A DNA stretch of 64,000 nucleotides from Allobosea thiooxidans (GCF_900168195.1 NZ_FUYX01000001.1:248001-312000), one strand, 5' to 3'. Positions 19,916-30,577 are shown, counted from the first letter of the stretch. The notes: generated by a model not told the origin, from the sequence alone. A program made the numbers and translations.

Positions 19916-21245
19916 AGAAACTGTCCTTCAGCCACCGCCCGACACGCGAGAAGTAGCCATCCGTTCCGGTCGCGAAGTAGCGCGCACCGGCCGCACGCGG
20001 CTCGAAATGCTCGACATGGGCGACCTGCGGGTAGACCAGCAGGCCGACCGCCGCCGAGAAGGCCGGGCCCTTGCCCGCTTCCGGCAGGCCCTTGATCCCG
20101 AGCGGCCGGCCGGTGCGGACCTGTCCGCCCAGCACGCGCCGCGCCACTTCCGGCAGGCCGGTGAGCTGGCAGGCGCCGCCGGTGAGGACGACGCGCCGCC
20201 CGGCCTGGGCCGAGAAGCCGGCATTGGTCAGCCGGTCGCGGACCAGCTCGAGGATCTCTTCGACGCGCGGCTTGATGATCCGCACGAGATGCGACTTGGC
20301 GAGATGGTTCGGCATGTCGCGCTCGTCGTCGTCGACCTGCGGCACCGCGATCATGTCGCGCTCGTCGGAAGCGCTGGAGATGCAGGAGCCGTGCAGGGTC
20401 TTGAGCCGCTCGGCCGCCGAGACGCGGGTGGAGAGGCCGCGCGCCACGTCCATGGTGATGTGGTTGCCGCCGACCGCGATCGCGTCCGCATGGACGAGAT
20501 GCCCGCCGGAGAAGACGCCGAGGCTGGTGGTGCCGCCGCCGAGATCGACCACGACGACGCCCATCTCGGCCTCGTCGTCGACCAGGACCGAAAGGCCCGA
20601 AGCGTAGGGCGTCGCCACTACGGCCTCGACCTCGAGATGGCAGCGCTCGACCGCGAGCATCACGTTGCGCGCCGCCGCCGCCTCGCTGGCGACGACATGC
20701 ATGTCGACCGAGAGCTTGCCGCCGATCAGCCCGCGCGGATCGAGCACGCCCGGCACGCCGTCCAGCGCATAGCCGGTCGGCAGCGCATGGAGCACGGCCT
20801 TGCCGGGGCGGATCGCATGGGTCGCGGCGGTGGCGAGCACGCGCTTGACGTCGCTGTCGCCGACCGAGCCGGAGCGCAGATCGACGCTGGCGGCGTAGTG
20901 CTGCGAGCCGATGCGCCCGCCGGTCAGGTTGACGATGACAGACTGCACCTCGACCTTCGCCATCCGCTCGGCCGCGTCGACTGCGGCGCGGATGGCGCGC
21001 TCGGCGCTTTCCAGGTCGATGATCGCGCCGCCCTTCAGGCCGAGCGAGCGCTGATGGCCGATGCCGATGATGCGGGCGACATGGGTGCGTCCGCGCAGCC
21101 GCTCGTTGGCCTCGGCCGGGTTCAGCTCGGCGATCAGGCAGACGACCTTGCTCGTGCCGATGTCGAGAATCGACAAGGTCGCGCTCTTGCGCGACGACAG
21201 CGGACGCATGCGGGGGGTCAGGCCCTGGGAGGTGACGTGGTTCAC
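19914..21245 (-). CDS. ftsA: Cell division protein FtsA
   Basis: This 443-residue actin-like ATPase tethers FtsZ to the membrane and recruits later divisome proteins. Actin-family phosphate loops are seen in [17 protein letters not shown] and [15 protein letters not shown], and an adenosine motif in [13 protein letters not shown]. The C-terminus [13 protein letters not shown] is the amphipathic membrane-targeting helix. The GTG start overlaps the ftsQ stop by four bases and follows GGAGG, so translation is coupled to ftsQ. Confidence 0.97.
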   Translation of the reverse strand: MNHVTSQGLTPRMRPLSSRKSATLSILDIGTSKVVCLIAELNPAEANERLRGRTHVARIIGIGHQRSLGLKGGAIIDLESAERAIRAAVDAAERMAKVEVQSVIVNLTGGRIGSQHYAASVDLRSGSVGDSDVKRVLATAATHAIRPGKAVLHALPTGYALDGVPGVLDPRGLIGGKLSVDMHVVASEAAAARNVMLAVERCHLEVEAVVATPYASGLSVLVDDEAEMGVVVVDLGGGTTSLGVFSGGHLVHADAIAVGGNHITMDVARGLSTRVSAAERLKTLHGSCISSASDERDMIAVPQVDDDERDMPNHLAKSHLVRIIKPRVEEILELVRDRLTNAGFSAQAGRRVVLTGGACQLTGLPEVARRVLGGQVRTGRPLGIKGLPEAGKGPAFSAAVGLLVYPQVAHVEHFEPRAAGARYFATGTDGYFSRVGRWLKDSF

Positions 21246-22204
21246 GCCTCGCCTCCCTTCTTCTTGCCCTTGCTCTTCAGCTGGTCGGCGCGGGCGGCGG
21301 CCGCCTCCTCGGAGAGCCGCATCACCACCCGGTCCGGCTGGCGCAGGTCGATGGCGAGCACGTCCTTCTCCAGGACGCGGAAGTCGCCTTCCAGCGAGAC
21401 GAGGCGCTGCATCGCCGCTTCCGGTTTGACCTCCGGCAGGCGCACATCCATGCCGTTGTCGAGCTTGAGGTTCCAGCGGCGACCCGAGATCAGGGTCGCG
21501 GCGCGGATATGCTGGGCGAAGGGGCCGGCCTGGTTGCGCAGGGCGAGATATTCGCCGGCGCGGTTGTTGGCGTCCTTGCCGACGACCAGCGGCAGATAGG
21601 CGAAGCGGCCGTCATCCATCTTGTCGATCACCGTGCCGTCGGCCGCGATCACGAAAAGCTCCCCCTTGACCTGCCACAACGCGTAGGGCTCGCGCTCGGT
21701 CAGCGCGATCGAGACCTCGCCCGGATAGAGCTTGCGCACCGTCGCCTCGCGAATCAGCGGCGTCGCCTCGAGCTGCTTGCGGGCCTCGTCGGCGTCGAAG
21801 AACACGAGCGAGGTCTTGGAATCGATACCGGCCGCGACCAGCACCTCCTGCTCCGAGAGACCCGACAGGCCGGAGATGGTGACGCGGTCGATGCCGAAGC
21901 CGAGCACGCGGGCCAGCATGTGGCGCGGCTCGCCGTAATTGTCCTGCAGGGTCTGCCAGTGGCCGCCCGTGACGAATCCGGTGCCGAGGCTGAGCGTCAG
22001 GAAGCCCAGCGCGAGCCAGGTGCCGAGGCTCTGCGGCAACCGCTGCGACAGCGGGACGGCGATGGCGCTGCGGCGCGTGCGGCGCATCCAGCGGCCCTGC
22101 CGCTCGCCGACGAGCAGCTGCGGCCCGGCGTGCCGGACCGGCAGGCGTGCAGCCGGCACCATCGCCGGGCTACGTCGCTGTGCTGAAACGGGTTTCGCCG
22201 TCAT
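21242..22204 (-). CDS. ftsQ: Cell division protein FtsQ
   Basis: This 320-residue bitopic protein links early and late divisome assembly. After a basic cytosolic tail comes one membrane helix (GTWLALGFLTLSLGTGFVTG), then the periplasmic POTRA domain (VTISGLSGLSEQEVLVAAGI) and the beta domain (LTEREPYALWQ). The ATG at 22204 is chosen because it lies five bases after the ddl stop codon; a start at 22243 would overlap ddl. It is part of the ddl-ftsQ-ftsA unit. Confidence 0.94.
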   Translation of the reverse strand: MTAKPVSAQRRSPAMVPAARLPVRHAGPQLLVGERQGRWMRRTRRSAIAVPLSQRLPQSLGTWLALGFLTLSLGTGFVTGGHWQTLQDNYGEPRHMLARVLGFGIDRVTISGLSGLSEQEVLVAAGIDSKTSLVFFDADEARKQLEATPLIREATVRKLYPGEVSIALTEREPYALWQVKGELFVIAADGTVIDKMDDGRFAYLPLVVGKDANNRAGEYLALRNQAGPFAQHIRAATLISGRRWNLKLDNGMDVRLPEVKPEAAMQRLVSLEGDFRVLEKDVLAIDLRQPDRVVMRLSEEAAAARADQLKSKGKKKGGEA

Positions 22205-22209
22205 CGCTT

Positions 22210-23124
22210 TCACCGATCGAGGGAGGCGTCCGCCACCATCCATTTGACGAGCTCACCGAAATTCAGACCCGCATGGGCAGCCAGTTCGGGCACCAGGCTG
22301 GTTTCGGTCATCCCGGGCTGCGTATTGACCTCCAACCAGACGAGCGTGTCGGTCTCGTCGTCGTAGCGGAAGTCAGATCGGCTGACGCCCCGGCATCCGA
22401 TTGCTTGATGCGCCGTTAACGCACACTCTTCGATCTGCTGGTAAATTTTCGGTAAAATTTGAGCCGGGCAGATGTGGATCGAGCCGCCTTTCGCGTACTT
22501 CGCATCGTAGTCGTAGAACTCGCCCGTGGCGGCCTTGATCTCGGTCACGCCGAGCGCCCGCTCGCCCATCACGGCGCAGGTCAGTTCGCGTCCGGCGATG
22601 AAGGTTTCGGCCAGCAGCATCTCGCCGCAAGGCCAGTCCGGCCGGGCGATTTCCTGGGGCGGATGCTCCCGGCCCTTCTTGACGATCACGACGCCGACGG
22701 AAGAGCCCTCGTCGATCGGCTTGAGCACATAGGGCGGCGGCAGGACATGGGCCTTCGCCGCCGCGAAACGCGAAACGTTGACGCCGGCCGCGACCGGGAC
22801 GCCGGCCGCCTGCACCACCGTCTTCGCCCGGTCCTTGCGGATCGCGAGCGCCGAGGCGAGCACGCCGGAATGGGTGTAGGGAATGCGCAGGATCTCGAGC
22901 ACGCCCTGGATCGTGCCGTCCTCGCCGAAGCGCCCGTGCAGGGCGTTGAAGGCGACGTCCGGCTTCAGCTTGGCCAGGACCTCGGCGATGTCGCGCTGCA
23001 CGTCGATGCGGGTGACGCGGAAGCCCTGCCCTTCCAGGGCTCGCGCGCAGGCCGCACCGCTGTTGAGGCTGACCTCCCGTTCAACGGACCATCCCCCCAT
23101 CAGCACTGCGACGTGTTTGGTCAT
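22210..23124 (-). CDS. ddl: D-alanine--D-alanine ligase
   Basis: This 304-residue ATP-grasp enzyme joins two D-Ala for the peptidoglycan pentapeptide. Motifs include HVAVLMGGWSVEREVSL at the start, HGRFGEDGTIQG, the ATP-grasp lid PIDEGSSVGV and the metal site VWLEVNTQPGMT. It is the DdlB form that precedes ftsQ in dcw clusters. The region upstream contains a strong CtrA box, so ddl probably heads the ddl-ftsQ-ftsA-ftsZ transcript. Confidence 0.97.
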   Translation of the reverse strand: MTKHVAVLMGGWSVEREVSLNSGAACARALEGQGFRVTRIDVQRDIAEVLAKLKPDVAFNALHGRFGEDGTIQGVLEILRIPYTHSGVLASALAIRKDRAKTVVQAAGVPVAAGVNVSRFAAAKAHVLPPPYVLKPIDEGSSVGVVIVKKGREHPPQEIARPDWPCGEMLLAETFIAGRELTCAVMGERALGVTEIKAATGEFYDYDAKYAKGGSIHICPAQILPKIYQQIEECALTAHQAIGCRGVSRSDFRYDDETDTLVWLEVNTQPGMTETSLVPELAAHAGLNFGELVKWMVADASLDR

Positions 23125-23169
23125 GCCGGCCCTCGTTCGACGCGATGGTCGTACCTCAGCCGGAGATGG

Positions 23170-23185
23170 TTAACAGCCCGTTAAC
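23170..23185. promoter_or_regulatory. CtrA box upstream of ddl-ftsQAZ
   Basis: TTAA, seven bases, then TTAACCAT (TTAACC ends at 23186, full 8-mer to 23188) matches the alphaproteobacterial CtrA consensus exactly. It lies 46 bases before the ddl start. A GGTCGTTAACGACC palindrome at 23197-23210 adds another TTAAC half-site. In Caulobacter CtrA controls ftsQA and ftsZ; control here is inferred from that. Confidence 0.75.
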
Positions 23186-23216
23186 CATAAGCCCGCGGTC
23201 GTTAACGACCTCGGGT

Positions 23217-23714
23217 TCAACCGATTTTGGCGAGCAGCCGTCGCAGTTGCGCACGCTCTTCCGGCGTCAGCGCGCTCACCAGACGCTCCTCGGTCGCAAC
23301 ATGCGAGGCGACGATTCGGTCCGCCAGCGCGAAGCCTCCCTCGGTCAGCACGATGCGCAATGCCCGGCGATCCTCCGGATCGGCCCGCCGCTCGATCAGC
23401 CCGCGTTTCTGCAGGCGGTCGAGCCGGTTCGTCATCGCCGAGGTCGAGATCATCATGTCCTGCGCGAGCTCGGAGGGGGACAAGGCCCGCCCCTTCCCCT
23501 GCCGTCGCAGGGTGAGCAGCACGTCGAAGCCGGCGAGATCGAGTTCATCGCCGGCGAGATTGGCGGCAACCCCGTCGCGAACCCGGTCGGCCGCGCGCCA
23601 GAGATCGCCGCAGACGGCCATGACGCTCGAATCGAGATCGGGCCGCTCGCGCCGCCACTGCGCCAGGATCGAATCCATCGGCCCACCCTGACCAGCCGGC
23701 ACGCCTTGACTCAT
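23217..23714 (-). CDS. MarR family transcriptional regulator
   Basis: This 165-residue protein has a MarR winged helix: LSPSELAQDMMISTSAMTNRLDRLQKRGLI is the helix-turn-helix and RRADPEDRRALRIVLTEGG the wing with the typical DxRRxxL. The ATG at 23714 has GGAG seven bases upstream, better than the ATG two codons earlier. It is divergent from a nitroreductase-EamA pair and faces an operator-like region, so it probably represses these genes in response to a toxic small molecule. It is one of the non-division genes lying inside the dcw cluster. Confidence 0.92.
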   Translation of the reverse strand: MSQGVPAGQGGPMDSILAQWRRERPDLDSSVMAVCGDLWRAADRVRDGVAANLAGDELDLAGFDVLLTLRRQGKGRALSPSELAQDMMISTSAMTNRLDRLQKRGLIERRADPEDRRALRIVLTEGGFALADRIVASHVATEERLVSALTPEERAQLRRLLAKIG

Positions 23715-23741
23715 TTTCATGCTCCGCTTAATTATGCGACA

Positions 23742-23783
23742 TCGAATAATTCGATATCAAAATATCTAATGTCGAATTATAAT
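23742..23783. promoter_or_regulatory. Probable MarR operator and promoter for the nitroreductase gene
   Basis: TCGAATAATTCGA (23742-23754) is a perfect inverted repeat, GATAT/ATATC follows around a four-base centre, and half-site TCGAATTAT recurs at 23773. TATAAT at 23778-23783 is a likely -10 box for the rightward genes. The tract is strikingly AT-rich in this GC-rich window. Confidence 0.65.
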
Positions 23784-23824
23784 AACACTCGCTCCCGAGG
23801 GAGCAAGCCGCGTGGGACATCGCC

Positions 23825-24409
23825 ATGGAATCGAGGACAGCCGCCTTCCCGATCGACCCGGTCTTCCTCGACCGCTGGTCCCCCCGCGCCTTCCGGCCCG
23901 AGCCCGTCGATCAGCGGACCCTGCTGACGATGCTCGAGGCCGCACGCTGGGCGCCCTCCGCCTATAACGAGCAGCCCTGGCGCTTTCTCTACGCCCTGCG
24001 GGACGACGCGCACTGGCCGGATTTCCTGGCTTCGCTCGACAGCTTCAACCAGGGCTGGGCGCACAATGCCGCGGCCCTCGTCTTCGTCCTGTCGGATGCC
24101 GGCGCCAATATCGCCGATGCGCAGGCCCAGCCATCCGCGCTGCGCAGCTTCGACACCGGCGCGGCCTGGTCCCAGCTCGCCCTGCAGGCGACCCGGCTGG
24201 GCTATCATGCCCACGCCATGGCCGGTCTCGACTACGCCGTCGCTCGCAAGAAACTCGCCGTGCCGGGCCGCTTCCGCATCGAGGTCGCCGTCGCGATCGG
24301 CCGCCGCGGCGCGCCCGATACCCTGCCGCCGGCCTTGCGCGAGCGCGAGCAGCCGAGCCAGCGCCGCCCGCTGGCGGAGACCGCCTTCGCCGGGCGCTTC
24401 CCCGCCTGA
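23825..24409 (+). CDS. Nitroreductase family protein
   Basis: This 194-residue protein is an FMN-dependent nitroreductase-family enzyme. FMN-binding features are the RWSPRAF segment, ARWAPSAYNEQPWRF and the C-terminal VAVAIGRRG. It likely reduces nitro, quinone or similar compounds in the cytosol, working as a homodimer. It is followed after 33 bases by an EamA transporter, and the pair is divergent from a MarR regulator, which fits a small detoxification module. Confidence 0.9.
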   Translation: MESRTAAFPIDPVFLDRWSPRAFRPEPVDQRTLLTMLEAARWAPSAYNEQPWRFLYALRDDAHWPDFLASLDSFNQGWAHNAAALVFVLSDAGANIADAQAQPSALRSFDTGAAWSQLALQATRLGYHAHAMAGLDYAVARKKLAVPGRFRIEVAVAIGRRGAPDTLPPALREREQPSQRRPLAETAFAGRFPA

Positions 24410-24442
24410 TCGCCACCGCGTCGCCCGCTCCGGGAGCCTGCC

Positions 24443-25336
24443 ATGCCGCTCGGCCTGAACCGAACCCTGCTGACCACGATCCTCGTGCCCTGCCTCTGGG
24501 GTTCGACCTACATCGTCTTCACCCAGACGCTGCCGGTGGATCATCCGCTTCTCGTCGGAGCGTTGAGAGCCCTGCCCGCCGGCCTGCTGCTGATGGCGCT
24601 CGGTCCCGGCCTGCCGCCGCGCGACAGGCTCTTGCCGCTGGCCGTGCTCGGTCTCGCCAATATCGGCGTGTTCTTCGCGCTGCTCTTTGTCAGCGCCGCG
24701 CGGCTGCCGGGCGGGCTCGCCGCCACGGTCGGCTCGACCCAGCCGCTGATCGTCGGTCTGCTGGCCTGGCCGCTGCTCGGCCGGCGCCCGGGCCGCGGGC
24801 AGATCATCGCCGCGCTCGCCGGCCTCGTCGGCGTCGCCCTGCTGGTGCTCGACCCGCATGCGAAGCTCGATGCAGTCGGCATCGCCGCCGGCCTCGCCAG
24901 CGCCGCCTCCATGGCGACCGGGACCGTGCTGATCGAACGCTGGGGCAGGATGGGTTCGCCGCTGGCGCTGGCGGCCTGGCAGCTGACGCTGGGCGGGCTC
25001 GTCCTGCTGCCGGTGGCGCTGCTGGTCGAAGGCCCGCCGCCGCTGCCGACCGCATTGAACGGGCTCGGGCTCGGCTATCTCGTTCTGATCGGCACCGCCC
25101 TCGCCTATTGGCTCTGGGTCAGGGGCATCACCGCGCTGGGTAGCAGCGTCGCGTTTCTTGGGCTGCTCAGCCCGACGGTCGCGACCATCCTCGGCGCCGT
25201 CCTGCTCGGCCAGTGGCTCGGCGGGATGCAGTTGCTGGGCATCGCGATCATCCTGGGTTCGACGATCGCGGGAATGCTGCTCTCCCGCCGCGCGGCTGGA
25301 GCGGCCGCGGCTACGCCGCGACCCCGAGCCGCTTGA
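24443..25336 (+). CDS. EamA family (DMT) transporter
   Basis: This 297-residue protein has ten membrane helices in two EamA repeats; hallmarks are [15 protein letters not shown] in helix 1, [19 protein letters not shown] in the first repeat and [19 protein letters not shown] in the second. Such proteins export metabolites or amino acids. GGAG precedes the ATG by six bases. Its last 26 bases overlap the 3' end of murB on the other strand, so the module is packed tightly against the cell-wall genes. Confidence 0.9.
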   Translation: MPLGLNRTLLTTILVPCLWGSTYIVFTQTLPVDHPLLVGALRALPAGLLLMALGPGLPPRDRLLPLAVLGLANIGVFFALLFVSAARLPGGLAATVGSTQPLIVGLLAWPLLGRRPGRGQIIAALAGLVGVALLVLDPHAKLDAVGIAAGLASAASMATGTVLIERWGRMGSPLALAAWQLTLGGLVLLPVALLVEGPPPLPTALNGLGLGYLVLIGTALAYWLWVRGITALGSSVAFLGLLSPTVATILGAVLLGQWLGGMQLLGIAIILGSTIAGMLLSRRAAGAAAATPRPRAA

Positions 25337-26237
25337 TCTCCCACTGCAGCTCGAAGCCGGAGTTCTCCTTGACCCGGCGGCGAACCTCCTCGCCGAGCCC
25401 TTCGACATCGGCGGCCGTCGCGCCGCCGGTGTTGATCAGGAAGTTGCAGTGCATCTCCGAGACCTGCGCCCCGCCGACGCGCAGGCCACGGCAGCCGGCG
25501 GCATCGATCAGCTTCCAGGCCTTGCCGCCCTCCGGGTTCTTGAAGGTCGAGCCACCGGTGCGCTCCTTGATCGGCTGGGCCGCCTCGCGCGCCTGCGTCA
25601 CCCGGTCCATCTCGGCCTGGATCAGCGTCTGGTCGCCCGGCCTTCCCTGGAACAGGGCCGAGGTGAAGATGATGTCGCGGGTCGAGGCCGCGCTGTTGCG
25701 ATAGGTGAAGCCCATCTGCGCATGGCTCAGCGTGACGATCTCGCCCTTGCGGGTGACGCCGCGCGCCTCGACCAGCACGTCGGTGGTCTCGCCGCCATGA
25801 GCGCCGGCATTCATGCGCAGCGCCCCGCCGATCGAGCCGGGAATGCCGCGATAGAAGGCGAGCCCTTCGAGCGAGGCATCGGCCGCCGCGCGCGCCACCT
25901 TGACGTCCGGCACCGCCGTGCCGGCCCGCAGCCGGTCGCCGGTCTCCAGCTTGATTTCGCCGAAGGCCTTGCCGCCGAGCCGGACGACGACGCCGGGAAT
26001 GCCGCCATCGCGCACGATCAGATTCGAACCGAGACCGATCACCGTGACCGGGATCTCCTCGGGCAGCTTCGAGAGCAGATAGGCGAGGTCCTCGTCATCG
26101 GCCGGCGTGAACAGGATCTGCGCGGGGCCGCCGACGCGAAACCAGGTCAGGCCCGACAGGTCCTGATTGGCGAGAAGCCGCCCCCGCAGGTCGGGGGCCG
26201 AGGCGCGGATATCGGAGGAAAGGTCTTGGAAGGACAT
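25311..26237 (-). CDS. murB: UDP-N-acetylenolpyruvoylglucosamine reductase MurB
   Basis: This 308-residue FAD enzyme reduces UDP-GlcNAc-enolpyruvate to UDP-MurNAc. FAD-binding signature [15 protein letters not shown], the catalytic Tyr/Ser region ([21 protein letters not shown] and [17 protein letters not shown]) and a type I C-terminus are visible. No good ribosome site stands before the ATG; instead the stop codon of the DUF559 gene lies four bases upstream, which suggests translational coupling. The 3' end overlaps the convergent EamA gene. Confidence 0.97.
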   Translation of the reverse strand: MSFQDLSSDIRASAPDLRGRLLANQDLSGLTWFRVGGPAQILFTPADDEDLAYLLSKLPEEIPVTVIGLGSNLIVRDGGIPGVVVRLGGKAFGEIKLETGDRLRAGTAVPDVKVARAAADASLEGLAFYRGIPGSIGGALRMNAGAHGGETTDVLVEARGVTRKGEIVTLSHAQMGFTYRNSAASTRDIIFTSALFQGRPGDQTLIQAEMDRVTQAREAAQPIKERTGGSTFKNPEGGKAWKLIDAAGCRGLRVGGAQVSEMHCNFLINTGGATAADVEGLGEEVRRRVKENSGFELQWEIKRLGVAA

Positions 26238-26241
26238 GGGG

Positions 26242-26685
26242 CTAACCGCACGAACCCTTCTCCCCTCGGGGGAGAAGGTGGCCCGGCGAAGCCGGGTCGG
26301 ATGAGGGATGCCTGGCGAGACAGAGAGCGCTCGCGATCTCGCGCAGGACGAATTCGAGGTTTCCTAGCACGCGTTCATTGGGAAAGCGCAAGACCCGATA
26401 GCCTTCCCCCTTCAGGAAGGCCGTGCGGATCGCATCCCTGGTACGCGCTTCGAGGGTTTCGTGCGGCTCGCCATCGAGTTCGACGATGAGTTTCTGCTCG
26501 AAGCAGCAGAAATCCGCAACATAAGGGCCGATCGCCATCTGACGTTTGAACTTCAGGCCGGCGAAACGGCGGTTGCGAACAGCCTGCCAGAACAGAGCCT
26601 CAGCACGCGTCGGCTCGCCGCGCTGGTCGCGGGCGAGATCGCGGGTCCGAGATGAATTCCTCCGATGCAAGGCCGTGCCTTTCAT
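26242..26685 (-). CDS. DUF559 endonuclease-like protein bounded by palindromic repeats
   Basis: This 147-residue protein has the PD-(D/E)xK-like DUF559 fold related to very-short-patch-repair nucleases: [24 protein letters not shown], then YVADFCC with a candidate catalytic Asp, [11 protein letters not shown] with Glu-x-Asp, and [13 protein letters not shown]. Its last residues ([19 protein letters not shown]) are encoded by the repeat at 26254-26307, and another copy of the repeat unit lies upstream. The ATG at 26685 avoids coding through that upstream repeat. It lies inside the dcw cluster between murC and murB, with its stop four bases before murB. The enzymatic role is unproven. Confidence 0.8.
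   Translation of the reverse strand: MKGTALHRRNSSRTRDLARDQRGEPTRAEALFWQAVRNRRFAGLKFKRQMAIGPYVADFCCFEQKLIVELDGEPHETLEARTRDAIRTAFLKGEGYRVLRFPNERVLGNLEFVLREIASALCLARHPSSDPASPGHLLPRGEKGSCG
26254..26307. repeat. Palindromic element, family E, single unit within the DUF559 3' end
   Basis: The unit has hairpin CTTCTCCCCTCGGGGGAGAAG, hairpin GCCCGGCGAAGCCGGG and the tail TCGGATGAGGG. It is translated as the last residues of the DUF559 protein. Confidence 0.85.
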
Positions 26686-26698
26686 CAAGCAGGCGCGA

Positions 26699-26828
26699 TC
26701 CTTCTCCCCTCGGGGGAGAAGGTGGCTGCGAAGCAGACGGATGAGGGCATCTTCGCTGCGTCTCACCTCGTCTTCCCTCATCCGACCCGGCTTCGCCGGG
26801 CCACCTTCTCCCCCGAGGGGAGAAGGAT
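26699..26828. repeat. Palindromic element, family E, two inverted units
   Basis: Two family E units face each other: the left begins TCCTTCTCCCCTCGGGGGAG and the right ends with its reverse complement, giving a long palindrome centred near 26765. The element fills the gap between the DUF559 start and the murC stop codon. Confidence 0.85.
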
Positions 26829-26835
26829 TTCGTCC

Positions 26836-28242
<1,407 letters not shown>

Positions 28243-28257
28243 GGTCCTGGAATCCTG

Positions 28258-29361
28258 TCAGTTCGAATGATTGGCCGTGGCGATCACGAGATCGGCCAGG
28301 CGGTCGGCAGCGTCGGGGATGCCGGCGGTCTTCGCGTTTGCGGCCATGGTCGTCAAGTGCTTCGGCTCGGCGATCAGCCGCGAGAGTTCGCTGGCGAGGC
28401 GCCGCGGCGTGAACTCGGGCTGGAGGATGCGGATCGCGCCCCCTGCCCCCTCCAGGAAGGCCGCATTGGCCGCCTGGTCCTGGTCGAGCGAGCCCGGCAG
28501 CGGCACCAATATGGCCGGCCGGCCGATCACCGTGAGCTCCGCGACGGTCGAGGCGCCGGAGCGCGCGACGACGAGATGCGCCGCCGCCATCTGCGCCGGC
28601 AGATCCTTGAAGAAGGGCGCGATCATCGCCCTGACGCCGAGCTTCTCGTAGATGCCGCGGACGCGCTCGTCATCCTCGGCCCGCGCCTGCTGGACGATGG
28701 TCAGCCGGGTGCGTTCGGCCTCGTCGAGCAGTTGCACCGCCGGCGGCACGATGTCGGCCATGATGCGCGCGCCCTGGCTGCCGCCGAAGACGAGGATCTG
28801 GATCTTGCCCTCGCCCGGCTCTTCGTACTCCCTGCCCGCGGCCTCGACCACGGCCGGGCGCACCGGGTTGCCTACATGGCGGCATTTGGCCTGCTGGGCC
28901 GGCGACAGGCCGCCGACCTGGGCGAAGCCGGTCGCGATCACGTCGGCGCGGCCGGCGAGGAAGCGGTTGGCCCGGCCGATCACGGCGTTCTGCTCGTGGA
29001 TCAGCGTGCGCACGCCGGCGAGCGAGGCGCCGAGCACCGGCGGCACGGTCGGGTAGCCGCCGAAGCCGACGACCACGGCGGGCTTCACCTGGCCGATGAT
29101 CCGCCGTGCGGCCAGCGTGCCGCGCGCGATGTTGAAGAGCGCCTTCGCCTTCTGCAGCGGCGAACGGCCGGACGGCGTCGCCGCCGGCACGGCATGCATC
29201 GCCTCGGCCGGGAAGCTGCCGGCGAACTCGGCCGCCCGCGTGTCGGTCATCAGCACGACGCGCATGCCCCGGGCGCGGAGAGCGTGGCTCAGCGCCTCGG
29301 CCGGGAAGAGATGGCCGCCGGTGCCCCCGGCCGCCAGCATGATGAGCTTGCCCGTCGCCAC
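28258..29361 (-). CDS. murG: Lipid II synthase MurG (UDP-GlcNAc transferase)
   Basis: This 367-residue GT28 glycosyltransferase adds GlcNAc to lipid I on the inner face of the membrane. The Gly-rich loop MLAAGGTGGHLFPAEAL, the second loop VFGGSQGARIMADIVP and the UDP-binding ARSGASTVAEL are visible. It begins with GTG, four bases after the ftsW stop codon, so it is likely coupled to ftsW. Confidence 0.97.
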   Translation of the reverse strand: MATGKLIMLAAGGTGGHLFPAEALSHALRARGMRVVLMTDTRAAEFAGSFPAEAMHAVPAATPSGRSPLQKAKALFNIARGTLAARRIIGQVKPAVVVGFGGYPTVPPVLGASLAGVRTLIHEQNAVIGRANRFLAGRADVIATGFAQVGGLSPAQQAKCRHVGNPVRPAVVEAAGREYEEPGEGKIQILVFGGSQGARIMADIVPPAVQLLDEAERTRLTIVQQARAEDDERVRGIYEKLGVRAMIAPFFKDLPAQMAAAHLVVARSGASTVAELTVIGRPAILVPLPGSLDQDQAANAAFLEGAGGAIRILQPEFTPRRLASELSRLIAEPKHLTTMAANAKTAGIPDAADRLADLVIATANHSN

Positions 29362-29365
29362 GGCT

Positions 29366-30499
29366 TCAGCGCCCGTAGCTGCCGAAATCGGCGGAGCGTG
29401 GCCGCCGCCGCGTCAGCGCCAGCAGGAAGCCGGTGCCGACGGCCAGCGAGAGCAGCGAGGAGCCGCCATAGGAGATGAAGGGCAGCGTCATGCCCTTGGC
29501 CGGCATCATGTGCAGGTTGACCATCATGTTGATCGCCGCCTGGATGCCGAAGAGCAACGCGAGACCGGTCACCGCGAGGCGGATGAACGGGTCCTCGGCC
29601 TTCTGCGCCACGAAGAGCGAGCGCAGCACGATCACCGCGAAGAGCGTGACCAGCAGCATGCAGACGACCACGCCGAACTCCTCCGCCGTGACGGCGAAGA
29701 TGAAGTCGGTATGGGCGTCGGGCAGGATGCGCTTCACCGTGCCCTCGCCCGGGCCCTTTCCGAGCCAGCCGCCCTGGGCGAAGCTCTCCAGTGCCGTGTC
29801 GATCTGGAAGGTGTCGCCCGAGCCCTTGTCCATGAAGCGCTCGATGCGGGCGCGGACGTGGGGCACCAGCTCATAGGCCACCAGGATGCCGACCGCGCCG
29901 GCCCCACCGAGGCCGATCACCCAGAACCAGTGCAGGCCCGCGACGAAGAACAGGCCGCACCAGACCAGGCTGACCAGCATGGTCTGGCCGAAATCCGGCT
30001 GCAGGACCAGCGGCACGATCGTGATCGGCAAGAGCAGCAGCGCGAGCAGCGTGCCCGGCAGGTCCGGCCGGCGCGTGCCCTCGGCGAAGGCCCAGGCGGC
30101 GAGCACGACGAAGGCGGGCTTGAGGAATTCCGAGGGCTGCACCGAGCCCAGCGGGCCGAGCGTCAGCCAGCGCTTGGCGCCTTTCACCTCGACGCCGAAA
30201 TAGAGCGTCGCCACCACCATGGCGAGCGAGACGACATAGAGGAGCAGCGCCGCGCGCCGCACCTGCCGGGGCGTCATCAGCGAGGCCCCGAGGAAGATCA
30301 CCATCGCAACCGCGAGATAGGCCGCCTGGCGGTTGACGAAATGGAAGGTCGAGAGGCCGAGCCGCTCGGCCACCGGCGGCCCGCCCGCCATCAGCAGCAC
30401 CACGCCCGAGACCATCAGGGCGACGAGCGCGGTGAGGATCAGGCGGTCGATCGACCACCACCAGCGGCCGCTGAGAGAAGGTTCCGCGCGCGAGACCAT
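29366..30499 (-). CDS. ftsW: Septal peptidoglycan glycosyltransferase FtsW
   Basis: This 377-residue SEDS-family protein with about ten membrane helices polymerises lipid II at the septum with FtsI. SEDS signatures are GAKRWLTLGPLGSVQPSEFLKPAFV, VLQPDFGQTMLV (with the key Asp) and the C-terminal PFISYGGSSLL. It opens the second part of the dcw cluster after the inserted SnoaL/GDPD block, so it needs its own promoter; a CtrA-like site lies 63 bases before its ATG. Confidence 0.97.
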   Translation of the reverse strand: MVSRAEPSLSGRWWWSIDRLILTALVALMVSGVVLLMAGGPPVAERLGLSTFHFVNRQAAYLAVAMVIFLGASLMTPRQVRRAALLLYVVSLAMVVATLYFGVEVKGAKRWLTLGPLGSVQPSEFLKPAFVVLAAWAFAEGTRRPDLPGTLLALLLLPITIVPLVLQPDFGQTMLVSLVWCGLFFVAGLHWFWVIGLGGAGAVGILVAYELVPHVRARIERFMDKGSGDTFQIDTALESFAQGGWLGKGPGEGTVKRILPDAHTDFIFAVTAEEFGVVVCMLLVTLFAVIVLRSLFVAQKAEDPFIRLAVTGLALLFGIQAAINMMVNLHMMPAKGMTLPFISYGGSSLLSLAVGTGFLLALTRRRPRSADFGSYGR

Positions 30500-30561
30500 G
30501 ACGGCATCCCATCGACAAATTCTGCGCGGCCGAAACCGCGCCTTGCGTGACGAATCACTCT

Positions 30562-30577
30562 GTCAATGAATGGTTAA
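30562..30577 (-). promoter_or_regulatory. CtrA-like site upstream of ftsW
   Basis: The minus strand reads TTAACCAT (30577-30570) within TTAA-N7-TTGAC, one mismatch from the TTAA-N7-TTAAC consensus. GANTC sites, targets of the CcrM methylase in alphaproteobacteria, flank it at 30552-30556 and 30584-30588. It lies between the inserted block and ftsW. Confidence 0.55.
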
